Assembly (NCBI GenBank): GCA_011947345.1
Contig: JAAVTG010000531.1
Coordinates: forward strand, 434,001 to 498,000
Direction of reading: 5' to 3'
DNA length: 64,000 nt
DNA from: Phytophthora quininea
Lineage: Eukaryota; Oomycota; Peronosporomycetes; Peronosporales; Peronosporaceae
Shown here: piece by piece, positions 46,874-58,302 of the stretch
Layout: the number at the start of each line of letters is the position of its first letter
Position numbering within the stretch: the first letter of the stretch is position 1
Program-made: the position numbers and the translations under genes
Notes under the pieces: generated by a model
What the model was told of the DNA's origin: nothing
Database searches by the model: none
What the model saw: only the letters and a program-made list of their open reading frames with translations

Positions 46874-48121
46874 ATGCGTTCGGCAATAATCGGCCTGGTC
46901 TTGGTGGTGGTGGTGGTGTGCCAAGCAGGCGTCTTCTACCTGCAGTCGTGGCGCTGCGAGCTGCAGTTCAAGCAGGTGCAGCCTCTACATGCGACGGACC
47001 TGACGGTGCTTGTCGTGACGGACGTGCATCTGCTGGGCAAGCGCCGTCGCTCGTGGGTCGAGCGGCTCTGGGTGGACTGGCAGGCATGCGGCCGCCAGAG
47101 CCGCCGTGGATGTGCACAGACCCGACGTGGCGTTGGTGCTGGGGGACCAGTTCGATGAAGGAAGTCGGTGGACACCTGACGCAGACTGGGACCAGTATGC
47201 AGAGCGCTTCTTCCAGGCGTTCTCAAGCCTCCTGCCATTGAAGACGCTGTATCTGGTAAGAGAACCTGTTCATGAGGAGCTTGATGGTGTGGTGGTGGTG
47301 ACGACGGTGGTCGTGGATATTTGTGTAGGTTGGCAATCATGACACGGCGTTCGGACGGGAGTTGCGACTCGAGGACTTGAAGCGCTACGAAGTCACCTTT
47401 GGGCCAGCGAACCGGATCGACGAGATCGGGGGCCATGTGTTCGTGAGTCTCAACACGATGGCGCTAGACGCGGACGTGGCCGACAAGGCGGTGCAGACGG
47501 AGGCGAGGAGGTAACCAACGTGTTTGTTGCTGTTCCATTTCGACCTTCAGGACTCTTTAGCTCACTGCGTTGTCTTGTCCACTCCAGCTTTCTTGACAGT
47601 GTGGACTTTGCCAGTCTTCGAGCACGTACTGCCGGTTATGTGATCCTGTTGACTCACCTGCCACTCCACCGTGTGGACGACTTGCAATGCGGTGAAGAGC
47701 GACGTCGGGAGTCTGGCCACGTGACGTACGAGGCCCCGGTTTCAAGTACGAGACGCACCACCACATGCTGTCCCGACAGCTTTCGGCGGAGCTGCTGGAC
47801 AAGGTGCGACCTGATCTCGTGCTGTCAGGACACACTCACGCCTGGTGCGAGTATCGACACGCCAATGCAGCGGAGACCAAGGAGTACACGATCCCAGCGT
47901 TCTCGTGGGGCCAGCGACCGGATCCGAGCTATGCGCTGCTTCGTCTGAAGCGTCCGAGCGCCGCCAACGTTGAAGTTGCCGCCCCCATCGTGACAGCGTG
48001 CCACCTGCCGAGAGAGCCGCTGATCTTTGCGGTGTACGGTACGACAGCTGCTATCATTGCGGTGGCGCTCGTCGTCAAGCTACTGCTGAAATTCAAAGCG
48101 GACAAGGTCAAGGGCGCGTAA
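46874..48121 (+). CDS. MPPE1: PGAP5/MPPE1-type metallophosphoesterase
   Basis: Exons 46874-47255, 47329-47510 and 47588-48121. Membrane helices sit at both ends (IIGLVLVVVVVCQAGVFYL and AVYGTTAAIIAVALVVKLLL). Between them are the phosphoesterase metal motifs in order: VVTDVHLLG, VLGDQFDEG, GNHDTAFG, LTHLPLHR and LSGHTHAWCEY. In animals PGAP5 removes the side-chain ethanolamine-phosphate from GPI anchors at ER exit sites; Cdc1/Ted1 are the yeast relatives. Frame breaks near 47090 and in the C-run 47734-47737 each need one base. Confidence 0.87.
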
Positions 48122-49349
48122 GCAGAGCCGGAAGATTTCTCGTCGAGCATTGCTTCAGTCTCCGCTTCAATAATGACCGCTGCGCTCCACGTCTGCCCTG
48201 AGGCTGTGCCCTCTGGTGGGTGCTGGAGTAGCGAGCGCCATGCAAAGTAGACTACTTCACGTTCTCGACGGCGTTGTCTGCAGGCCCGGCGTGGATCTCC
48301 TCTTGGAGCTGATTGCAAGGACTCGCCATCGGCGACGGTAAACGTGGCCCGGTGCTCGAGGCCATCGCGTCTCCTTTAACAATTTGGACGCCTTGCGTTC
48401 GGTGTGCTTTCGTCCGCATTGAGGTCTTGTGTTTAACAGCACTGTCCTTGCGCTTGAAGTCGCCTGGTCCTGGTGTCTCTGTCCAGAGCTGTAGTCTTCG
48501 CCAGCAAGCCCTGCGAAGCTTGTTCGTCTTCATCGAGGCAACCGCGCAGTTTTGAAGGGCAGCACAGCTTCACTCTCCACTTTCTGAACCAAACGAAAAG
48601 CTGCAGCAAGTGACGACAGCGACTCGCCCTGGTGCCGTCATGGGAGCCCGATGCGTCCTACGGTGGCTGCCGGAAGTTGCACTCTGCACCAGGTGTCCAT
48701 CGTTGATTTGAAACGCGTCGCGATTACGAAAATGAAGCAGGCGCCATTGGTTTAACGGAGGCGTTTAACACCGTCGGAACCCTCGGCTCGGCTTGCAGTC
48801 GTGTCAAAGGCATCAACGTGTTGTTTTGTAGACAAAGGAGATGCCAGTAGCTCGCGCCTGGAACGCTTCGACAAAATACGGCAGCCCTTGCTCTGCTGCT
48901 CACAGTCAGCGGCGACTGCATCGCTGACGTGGTTGAACTCGGAGCAACAGGGCCACTTCAACTTGGCATCCCCTGCAGAAGCCGATACCGACTTCGCAGG
49001 AATCTGATGGCCTGATGCAGTTTCCGATTGGCCAGTCGCGCGATTACGCGTGGCTCGGTGGGATTGCTCGCACAGAGGCTGTAGCTTGCCTGGCTGAACA
49101 GCGCCACACTACACTAGCCTACTGCCTTTATCCTTGCCACCTCGTTCACATCCAGCTCGCCTTCGCCCCCGTTGCCTCCATCGCCTCGCCATTTCTGCTT
49201 GACAATCCTTCCCGCCAGTCGCGTTCGAAAGTGCAAAACCCGGCCATATTTACCCATTTTCGTACCCATATTTGAGTACCCCTTCCGTCGCCCCGCTTCG
49301 ACGCTCAGTCCCCAAGAGACCAGCCGCCACGCAGAGCTCCGAGCACGTC
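48122..49349. other. Intergenic region without a supported gene
   Basis: About 1.2 kb between PGAP5 and the first bZIP gene. Open frames are short, on both strands, and none has splice logic, a recognisable domain or a good start. I saw no terminal inverted repeats. It probably holds the 3' UTR of PGAP5 and the promoter of the bZIP gene. Confidence 0.5.
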
Positions 49350-50860
49350 ATGGAGTCGCCGCCTATGGCCTACGCGTTCCACCCGACGCCGCACTCGCCC
49401 GAGGACGAGCTGTACCCACTACTGGATGCCGACACGCCCGACGAGGAGCTCTTCCTGGGCGTCTACCCAGCCTCCATCAACGACTTGGACTTCGCCGCCA
49501 CGGTGCAGGCGCTGCCGGCCCTGTCCCACGAGCCCGCCAACATCCTGCAGCTCAAGCCAGTGGAGGAGACCGCACTGCAGCTGCACCAGCCCCTGAACCT
49601 GCCCAAGCCGCTCGACGGCTTCCCGTCCCCCGCCAAGATCCGACGCACCCAGAGGCAACGTGGACGAGTGGCATCCGTCCCCAGCTCTACCAGATCTGAC
49701 TCCCTACCTGCTCGCCACCCGCCAGTGTCACGGAGAGCGACGGCGGAACTCCCTCAATGAGAGACTCGGAAGAAATCTTGAATGCGCCAGTCAAGAGTCT
49801 CACAGAGGAGGAGAAGAAGCTGCGACGACGCGCACAAGTCGCCAAGTCGGCCAGAAAGCACCGCAACCGGCAGAAGGAGGAGCTAGCCAGGCTCAGAGAG
49901 CAGGTGCAGATGTTGCAGGAGCAGATGGCCATCATGACCCACCACCAGGGATCCAGCTCCCCCACCACCATCAAAAGAGAGCAGGACGTCATCACCCAAC
50001 ACCGCAAGCGCAAGAAAGTGGAGGAGCTAGAGGAAGGAGAGGTGGAAGCTGGTGGGGTGCTCAGTAACTCGACCTTGGGCTACGTGACGCTCCCCCACCG
50101 CCGCCGCCACCAAAGCCGCTGCATATTCAGCACTGGTACCACCGTCTGCCTGTTGATACTCTCGAGCGATCCAAACTGCTGTGCAGGATCGCGGATAAGC
50201 GCATGGCGATTGGCGAGCAGTACATTCGCAACGAGTTCGGCCCCAATGTGTCGTACCCGATGACGGATATCAAACTCAACTCGAACGGACCTGATCTCGA
50301 GATCAAACAAGTGCGAGGCAGAGTGGTCCCTGGACACACCCACCACGAACTGGGCGAGGCCTGCTGGAACTCGTTCTCGAACTTCCAGTTCGATGTGCCC
50401 GAGCGATTTCGACGACACGTGACGAGCGAGCGACTCATGGAGTTGGACTCCAACACACGCTACGGACGCACCATCGTGCCGGTGCTGCGCGACCGCAGGG
50501 GCCGCATGGTCTACTTCCACTCGTACTTTTAGTTCGCCGTCTCGTGCGTGATGATTTCGTGATGATCACGTGGGAGACGATCACGGATGACGACCTGTAC
50601 CCACCACCAGACAATGAGGATCCGGAGACCACGCTTCGCAACGATGAAGTCGGATGGTGCGTTTGCTGTTGTTTATTTTCCTTTATGTTTTACGTATTTC
50701 ACTGACTTGTGTTTGTTCTTCTGGTCGATGCAGCATGATCATGGAGTCGGAGCCGTTACCGAACAAAGGAGTCAGCACCATCTTCCGCTCCATCACGCAC
50801 AGCACACCACCAGTTAGCGTCCTCACTCACCCACGCGGGAAGGTCAACGAGGCTTTTTAA
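49350..50860 (+). CDS. bZIP transcription factor, paralogue A
   Basis: ATG 49350; one intron, 50657-50733. An acidic N-terminus precedes a bZIP domain (basic RRRAQVAKSARKHRNRQKEE, then a short Leu/Met zipper) and a poly-Pro tract. A C-terminal domain of about 230 residues has KRMAIGEQYIRNEFG, RRHVTSERLMELDSNTRYGR and WETITDDDLYP, which matches the START-like domain of paralogues B-E in layout but is more divergent. The invariant Asn of bZIP basic regions is Val here. Frame breaks near 49725, C-run 50092-50096 and T-run 50527-50530. The only plus-strand member of the cluster. Confidence 0.8.
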
Positions 50861-51067
50861 CTGTGTTCTGTCGCAACGCCGATACTGTTGAGAATTCCGC
50901 GTGGAATTTGCTCAAGAAGACGCACCCCGATCGCGTATCATCCGCAGAAGTTATCGTGTGAGCTGTCGAGGCCTAAAAGGATGAAGCTGTGTTTGTCAGG
51001 CGTCAGGGACGTAAATAATTATCTCGTAATGTGAATTATATGATTACAAGGTTGGTGTGTTGGTCAC

Positions 51068-52439
51068 TCAGACGGAGATCGCTTGGGCATGGTCGCGAAT
51101 GTGATTGTACACGACGAAGCCGCACGATCTCGCCCCGTCCTCAGTTTTCTGTAGGAAATTCGCGAGCTCCGGCGCTGAAGGTGGGAGGGTAAACGAGTGC
51201 AGCTTTGTGCAGATTGACCGGCAAACAACTCGCTCCACGCCGTCAGAACATATTTCTCGACGAAACATAGCGCTGTGTAGCAAGCAACAAGGTCACAATG
51301 TCAGTCCATTGTGCAGTAAGCTCCAAAACAATAAACTTACGCTCCGATGAGGTCTCGCTTGATGGTAGTGTCAGGCTCCACAGGATAGAGATCATCTTCG
51401 TCGGCAAAGTCCCAAACGAGTACGCCGTGGTCGGTGCCCATGCGGTAATAAATGACTGAGCGCGATTCCACTGACACTTGCCACGCTGGAGAAGCTGACG
51501 AAACACCTTGATAGCACGTGCCCGAGATGCCGTACCGAATATTCCCCGAGGCTTGTCCTTGATTTCGGCGTACTCGGATACTGCAGTGTACTGAGGCCAC
51601 TCTGTTCCGCAGCCGATAATGCCATCACACGCCGACACGAACACATTCTTGAGATTCATGGTATCGAAAGCGTACGCAGCAGTCGTCGTCACAATTTGCT
51701 GCTGGTCACTTGGCGCCGGCACGCTACGTGTAACAATCGACGGCGGACCGCTAAAGTCCATTCCTTCGGTCTCTCGAAGCAGAATCTGTACAGCCAAATC
51801 AGCCTTTGAGTCCGTACAAAGCGCCAAATAATCTCGCTGCCGGGAGTACGCCATCTTTCCGAGATGCGTGAACGTATGCAGTAGAGTACACATGTTGAGC
51901 TGAGCATTTGGCACGGGCGAATTCAATACGATTGACTGCATGGAGATGAAGAAGCGGCGCTGCATCACCAGCGCACGTCGTAGCTCCTCGTTCATCTTCT
52001 CTGCCTGGCGTCTCTTGTGACGCTGGGCCATGGCGTACTCTTCTGCCTCGATCACAGAGCCATTTGGACGCAGCAAATTGTGCTTGGCTCGAAGCGATTG
52101 AAGCTCTGCGCTGAGGTCTTCCACCTGCTGCTTCAGGTCTAGCATCTCGTGTTTCTTGCGGAACCGGTGGCGACGAGCGCTCACAGCGACTTGGGCTTTT
52201 CGTTTGGCTTTCCGGGCAGCTTTCCGGTCCGTCGCGTTCATCTCCGGTGTCGCCTCGGGAGTTGGGGAGTGGGGCGACCCGCTTAGGTCGTCACTGCTAC
52301 TGCTGGTGTCGTCGTTACCATTTGTTATCACCGTCATCTCAGGTGCATCGTCCTGAAGCAAGAGCTCGGACAGCAAGTCGAGGTCCATTTCGCCTGTATT
52401 TCTGCCCTCTTCCAAACTCGACGTAAAATTAAACGACAT
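51068..52439 (-). CDS. bZIP transcription factor with START-like domain, paralogue B
   Basis: Exons 52439-51341 and 51273-51068. Acidic N-terminus (MDLDLLSELLLQDD), basic region RKAQVAVSARRHRFRKK, leucine zipper, then QRHKRRQAEKMNEELRRAL and a C-terminal START/SRPBCC-like domain with IRYGISGTCY, VESRSVIYYRM, VLVWDFADEDDLYPVE and the last-exon block REICSDGVERVVCRSICTK. Val replaces the conserved Asn. One base is missing in the C-run 51544-51547. The hinge intron seen in C and E is absent here. Confidence 0.85.
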
Positions 52440-52551
52440 GCTGGAGGGGAGGAAATCTGCTTCAAGTTGTTCACAGGCAGCGGTGGAATGTCTTGTGAGA
52501 GCAAGGAAAGCCAATGCCTCCACGCTGATTAGGTATGACACATTCTGTCGA

Positions 52552-52576
52552 GTAATCGGTACCGAGTACCGATTAC
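52552..52576. repeat. Perfect 11-bp inverted repeat, 3-nt spacer
   Basis: Arms GTAATCGGTAC and GTACCGATTAC flank CGA, 113 bp upstream of the start of paralogue B. Confidence 0.8.
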
Positions 52577-52694
52577 CACAGCAAGTGTTTGCCTCGCCCA
52601 GCCATTGGCTGTGTGGAAACATCCAGCACAGCAGATCGAAGCGCAAGTGCAAGGGATCAGCTGGGCGCAACTATCCCTCGCCGGCAATGTGTTG

Positions 52695-52723
52695 GAGAGC
52701 ACCTCCAAGTTGGAGGTGCTCTC
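52695..52723. repeat. Perfect 14-bp inverted repeat, 1-nt spacer
   Basis: Arms GAGAGCACCTCCAA and TTGGAGGTGCTCTC flank a single G. It could be a dimeric protein site, a transcript hairpin, or a relic of an insertion. Confidence 0.8.
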
Positions 52724-52922
52724 GTTGAGGTTTCATGGATGCCCTTGAGATCGCCATGAGTCTTGGCCCCAATTACCGCAGCAAAAACAAGTTTTGCACC
52801 TGTATCGCAAGGCCAAGATGCCACGAAGATTGGTGCACTCGTGGTTGAAAGCGTGCTGTACTTTAGACTCATACGCAGGCAACATTCACTTGGACTTCGT
52901 CAGCGGACAACGCTTTGTGACG

Positions 52923-54732
52923 TCAATGTCCTGGATAGCAGTCTGGGAGGCTCGCAGTGTCGTTTTTGATGGTCTCGTAGACGAGGGACCCGCAGATCCG
53001 TGCACTCAGCTGCCTTGACTTTGAGAAGCGCTCGAGGACCGGAGTCACCGCCGGCGTGTCTCTCATGTGCACCTTAGTGCAGAGGTTGCGGCACACAATG
53101 CGCTCCACTCCATCCGTGCAGATCTCGGGCCGAACAAGTACCCTGCGAGGTGACAAACACAATGAACAGATCGTTAGCAGTTGCGTACCACAATTCATAT
53201 ACAGAAGACAAACCACTTACGCTCCGATAGCACAGCGCATGGCTGTAGTGTCCTCACGCAGCGGATACTCATCGTCGGTGTCCACATAGTCCCACAGAAA
53301 GACTCCAGAATTGTTGGCCCATTTACCGTACGAGACTTCTCGAGTCTCAACCTGCACTTGATCGCCTGTGGTGTCGCTCTGGTACACTTGGTGATTAATG
53401 CCGTATCGAATGTTCAGCTTCGTCGGAGGCAAGTTGACAAGCTTCAATGACGAGGTCAGCATCGAGTAGTTGGGCCATACAGTTGCGCAATTGATCACGG
53501 CGCTAGAGGCTGCCTTGAACGCTTTACAGGCGTTCTTGGTTTCGAGGGCATACACTGCGACCGTCGTCATGCCGAAGCATCCAGCTCCGAGATCGATCTG
53601 TCGGCACGAAATGTGCGGCGAGGTGAACGCCGTGATCCCTCCTGTCTCTTCCAGAATGATTCGGTTGGCCAAATCTAGCTTTGCTTCCGTGCAGACCACC
53701 TCCAGACTGCGCAGTCGAGAATCTGGGTCTCTTAGCAACCGCGTAGGCGTGTGCAGGAAGTTCCGCATGTTGAGCTCGATGCTGCAAGGCATCGACTCGG
53801 AGAACATCGATCTGAGGTTTCTCACAAAGCCACTCTGCATGAACAGAGCATTCCGAAGCTGCTCGTTCATTTGTTCGGCCTGGCGACGCTTGTGGCGTTG
53901 AGCAATGGCCTTCTCCTCCCACGCGGCCACAGCGCCATTTGCTCGCATCTGCTTATGCTTGGCACGTAAGCCATCCAACTGCTTCTCTAAAACGGAAGCT
54001 TCGGTCTTCAGCGTCATCATCTCGTACTAAAACAGCCACAATTAATAACACAGTCCCTTAGTAACACAAACAACAATAAAAAAGTGACCTTCTTCCGACA
54101 ACGAAGTCGTCGCGCGCTGCTGGCGACTTGAGCACGTCGTCTGGCCTTGCGGTCAACCACTTGTCCTTCTGGCTCAGGCTCCACTTCCATAGACGCGCTG
54201 GACGAGTTGGAGTCGGTCGAGACGCTCTTCTTGGCTCTCTTCTGTCGTCCTTTGTCTGGCTGGTCCCTCTCTCGCACTATCGTGTCTTCCCCACTGCTGC
54301 CAGTCTCCACTGTGTCACTACTGGTGCTGTCAGCCGAAGACGAAGACTTGTTTAATTGGGGCGCAATGACACAAGACTCGCTGGGGAGTAAATCCGACAG
54401 GAAGTTCATGTCCAAGTCGTCTACTTGACCGTCTTTGTGGCTCTCTCCACAAGAGACCAGTCCGCAGGCGTTCAGCTTCAGAGGTTCGTCCTCCATCGGC
54501 GACATATCCAGCTCCATGTCCCCAGCAAGCAAGAAATCTATAAAATAAAAATATTATAAATAAATAAAAACCTCTATGAAACAAATTATCGTGTTTTCTT
54601 ACCGGAATCGAAGGCTCCGAGGCTTGCCGTGGCAACGACGTTCAGACCCAGCGAGTGGTCTTTCGCCATGCTGCTGTCTGGCAGCCCTTCGAACAGTTCT
54701 CCATTGCGTGTCGTCGCGCTTGGCCTCTCCAT
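52923..54732 (-). CDS. bZIP transcription factor with START-like domain, paralogue C
   Basis: Four exons, all in phase: 54732-54603, 54537-54089, 54026-53221 and 53142-52923. Exon 1 ends in the same split Ser-Asp-Phe-Leu junction as paralogue E. Basic region RRRAQVASSARRLRCRKK, zipper in exon 3, then QRHKRRQAEQMNEQLRNAL and the START-like domain (NIRYGINHQVY, GVFLWDYVDTDDEYPL, VRPEICTDGVERIVCRNLC). Val replaces the conserved Asn and Leu the following Ser/Cys. No frame break is needed. Confidence 0.88.
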
Positions 54733-54817
54733 CGCGATTAGTGTTATGAGAAAAATTATCGTTTGATAAGGCGTTTGTATACCGTTTTAAGTTGATGCGC
54801 AACCTAAGTCAATTACG

Positions 54818-56420
54818 TTAGCAAACTTCAGGCATGGGCACTGCCCAATCCGTGACTCCTTCTCGAATGGCGTGGTAGACCATCATGTCTTCCAGCAGAG
54901 CGAACTCGGCGACGTTCAATTCCAACTTGGCCATATTCTGGAGAATCTGCATGTCGGTGCAAATGCTGCGGCAAACAATTCGATTGATACCGTCGGGACA
55001 AATTTCCGGGCGGATCACCAACCTGTGGATTTTACAAACGAAAACGTTAGAATCTCCATCTCCGCCACAAATACAGCAGCAAACGTACGCTCCGACGGTG
55101 TTGCGCTTGATGTAGGTGCCGCTATTCAAAGGGTACAGATCGTCGGCGTCCACGTAATCCCACACCAGAACTCCACACGACTCGGTCATCCGTGAAAAGT
55201 AGAGGTCCCTGGCTTCCGACGAGATCTGGTTCTTCGTCACTTTGTGCTGGTTGGTGTGCTTGGTGATGCCGTAGCGAACGCTGTGCTTAGTCGGCGGAAC
55301 ATCCACATATTTCATCGACGAACTCACGCGGGTGTAGTTCGGCCATACCCCACTGCAAGCAAAAATCGCTTGACATGTCACCTGGAACGCCTTGTTAGCG
55401 TCGCGAGTGTTGAAGGCGTACACCGCCGTGCTTGTTTTTCCGAGTCCTTCCGCACCCATGTTGAGCTCTTGGAACAATATCGTTGGTGATAGAGTTGGCA
55501 GGATCGTCGAAGTCTCGCGCAGCACAACTTGCATCCCTCGATCCAACTTGGCGTCGGTGCCAATGGCCTCAAGATCTCTAGCTCGAGAATTGAAATCTTT
55601 CCGGAGATGCGTGTACGAGTGGAGAAAGTGACGCATATTCAGCGCCGCACTGGGAGGTGCAGACTCGGTGAAGATCGACCGGAGGTTGCGAGCGTGTCCC
55701 GAATAAACAAACAGCGCTTGATGCAACTGCTCATTAACTTCCTCGGATTGACGTCGTTTTAGGCGCTGTGCGATCGCCAATTCTTCCCACTGCGCGACAG
55801 CACCGTCAGCTCGCAAGACCTTGTGTTTGAGGCGCAACTCGTGCAAATGCTGTTGTAGGGTGCTAGCTTGTTCTCTCAAATCCACTAATTCACCCTATAC
55901 AGAGTCCCCGGGAAACAAACGTTAGCATGCTATGTTGCTCACAATGTACACTGAATGTTTCTTGCGAACCTTCTTTCGGGAGCGATACAAACGAGCGTTC
56001 TTGGCGCTCAGCATCCTTTTCTTTTTCTCGCGGTCGTTCACTTGGACGATGGTTGTAGTACTAGTAGTTGAGACCTTGGACTTCCTCTTGTGTCCAAGTT
56101 CCTCTTGTCCGTGCGACGAATGCTCTGCGTCTCTGTCTTCACTACTCAATCGACTGTCAACACTCGGCGATGGGTTTTGCTCCGTTGTGAGTGCACTGTC
56201 CGCTTGCTGAAGCAGCTCGGACAGGAAATTGAGATCCGTGTCGTCCATTTGGTTGGCAGGTCTTTGCTGTTTGTCTTCCTCGCCAGTAATCGCAGCAAAT
56301 AAAAATGTATATGTATTATACTCATGTGAGTATAACTTCCTCGTTGTCAGAGTTGCTAGTGAGCATACCTATATTGAACGGGTAGCTCTGCGTCTGCTCT
56401 AGGTCGCTGGTCGTGGTCAT
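54818..56420 (-). CDS. bZIP transcription factor with START-like domain, paralogue D
   Basis: The zipper/START exon runs 55885 to about 55090, with a last exon from about 55022 to 54818. The basic region exon lies near 56248-55970. A likely first exon, 56420-56369, matches the layout of C and E, but no acceptor restores phase cleanly, so ATG 56248 is an alternative start. Basic region KKRMLSAKNARLYRSRKK has Ser where Asn is expected. START-like blocks: SVRYGITKHTN, GVLVWDYVDADDLYPL, IRPEICPDGINRIVCRSIC. The N-terminus is acidic and Ser-rich. Confidence 0.8.
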
Positions 56421-56670
56421 GGCGTTGGCAACGAGGCAGTGGAGCACGAAAGGCGAGGCCACGCTTCACACTGACTCTGTCTGTAGCAGATCCGCTAAGA
56501 ATTATGAAAACATTTCAATTTTGTCACAAAAATTGCGATAAGTGACTCAGATGAAAAGTCATCGCCGCAAACGGAAAGGTGAGCGAGCAACAGCACTCTG
56601 AGGTTCGTTCCCCCAGAGTAAATGCATTTCCTTCGGCGACATATACAAAAAGCAACTAAATATTCAACAG

Positions 56671-58302
56671 CTAGGCCGAGACTGGCCGCGCGTCCGGGCA
56701 GTGCCCGATGATGGTCTGGTACACCATCGAGCCGCAGATCTGCGCGCCCATTTTCTTCGACTCGGAGAATCGCTGGATGTCCGCCGACATCTTGGGCATG
56801 TTAGCAGAGTGTACCTTGGTGCAAATGCTTCGACACACCACACGCTCCACGCCGTCGGCACAAATCTCGGGGCGAACCACCACACTGTAGCAAAAGTAAA
56901 CATCGTAGTCAGTATCCTCAGCACTTCAACAGCAATATGAACGCAGCCACGATCAACTTACGTTCCAATGACGTCGCGCTTAACCAGCGTGCTCTTGTTC
57001 ATGGGGTAGACATCGTCGTCGTCGACGTAGTCCCACAGCAGCACTGCGCAGCGCTCCGTGATGCGGTAGTACGACAAGCCACGACTCTCGACGGCCACGG
57101 TGTCTCGGCCGTCGTCGCTGCGGTAATGGCATCCCGAGACGCCGTAGCGAATGCTATCCGACGGAGCGTCCACGATCTTGCCGTACGAGCTGAGCTGCGT
57201 GTACTTGGGCCACGCACTGCCGCAGCCCAAGATGGCTCCGCACGCCGCAAGGAAGATCTGGACCGTGTTCATCGTGTCGAACGCGTAGACTGCGATCGTC
57301 GACGCGCCAAACTCCGTCGAGCTCGTGCCGATCTGCCTTGTGCTGATGTGCGGCGACGTGAACGAGATGCCTTCCGTCTCGCGCAGCACCGTCTGCATGC
57401 CCAAATCCAGCTTGGAGTTGGTGCACAGAGACGACAAGTCGCGCACACGGGACTGCGGGTCCTTGCGCAGATGCGTGTACGTGTGCAGGAAGCGCCGCAT
57501 GTTGATCTCCGTGTCCATGGGCGAGCCCAGCGAGAACATCATCTTGAAGTTGCGCACGTAGCCGCTCTGAACGAACAGGGCGTAGCGCAGCTGCGAGTTG
57601 GTATCTTCAGCTTGGCGGCGCTTGTGGCGCTGCGCAATGGCCTTCTCCTCCCACTCCGCCACGGCGCCATCCGCGCGCATCATTTTGTGCTTGGAGCGCA
57701 AGAAGTCCAGCTGGTAGTTGAGGTAGTTGACCTCCTTCTTGAGGTTCATCATCTCGTTCTGCAGTCAAATAAAACAACAACGTCAGCTCATTAATCCACC
57801 CGCCAATCTTTCGCATGTGAACTTACTTTCTTGCGGGAGCGGTGGCGGCGCGCGCTGATGGCCACTTGCGCTCTGCGTTTGGCCTTGCGATCCTCAATCT
57901 TGTCTGAACCCGTCTTGGCCTTCTTGGCTGCAGGTTTCTGCGGCTGATCCTCCACCAAAGTGCTCTCCGGAGCTGATTCATCGTCGCTGCTCCCAGTTGC
58001 GTCGCTGTGGGCGCTGGGGCTGGACACCGACAGCTCCTTGGACGAGGACGAGGATATTGGCGAGGCTGGTTCAGGGACGGGCCCTCCCTGCTGCAGAAGC
58101 TCCGAGAGGAAGCTCAGGTCCATGTCCTCCATGCTGGCGCCTACGAGCAGGTCTCCAGGCGCGTCGAACAGCGCCATGGCCTCGTCCACATTGGCGTTGC
58201 CCAGGAGGAAGTCTGTACAGGGGGAATGCTGTTAGTATTTAACGAGGAATCAAATGTTTAGCGGGTGTAGACTGCACCGGAATCGAGGGATGCTTGGCTC
58301 AT
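56671..58302 (-). CDS. bZIP transcription factor with START-like domain, paralogue E
   Basis: Four exons, all in phase: 58302-58278, 58212-57827, 57758-56962 and 56884-56671. Acidic N-terminus, basic region RRAQVAISARRHRSRKK, zipper (NEMMNLKKEVNYLNYQLDFL), QRHKRRQAEDTNSQLRYAL, then START-like blocks SIRYGVSGCHY, VESRGLSYYRIT, VLLWDYVDDDDVYPMN and VRPEICADGVERVVCRSIC. Val sits at the conserved Asn position. Exon 3 is GC-rich with strong third-position bias, producing a long antisense open frame that is only a shadow. Confidence 0.9.

Larger units (their letters stand above)
52440..52922. other. Intergenic region with two perfect palindromes
   Basis: The upstream region of paralogue B and downstream of C. 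No gene is supported. It holds two perfect hairpin-forming palindromes, listed separately. Confidence 0.5.

Noticed and set aside
48252..48533. Minus-strand open frame of 93 codons
   Set aside because: No recognisable domain, no adjoining exons that splice in phase, and polar, low-information composition.
56937..57794. Open frame of 285 codons on the plus strand
   Set aside because: It lies antisense to exon 3 of bZIP paralogue E and mirrors its GC-biased third positions; its product is Arg/Ala/His-rich with no domain.
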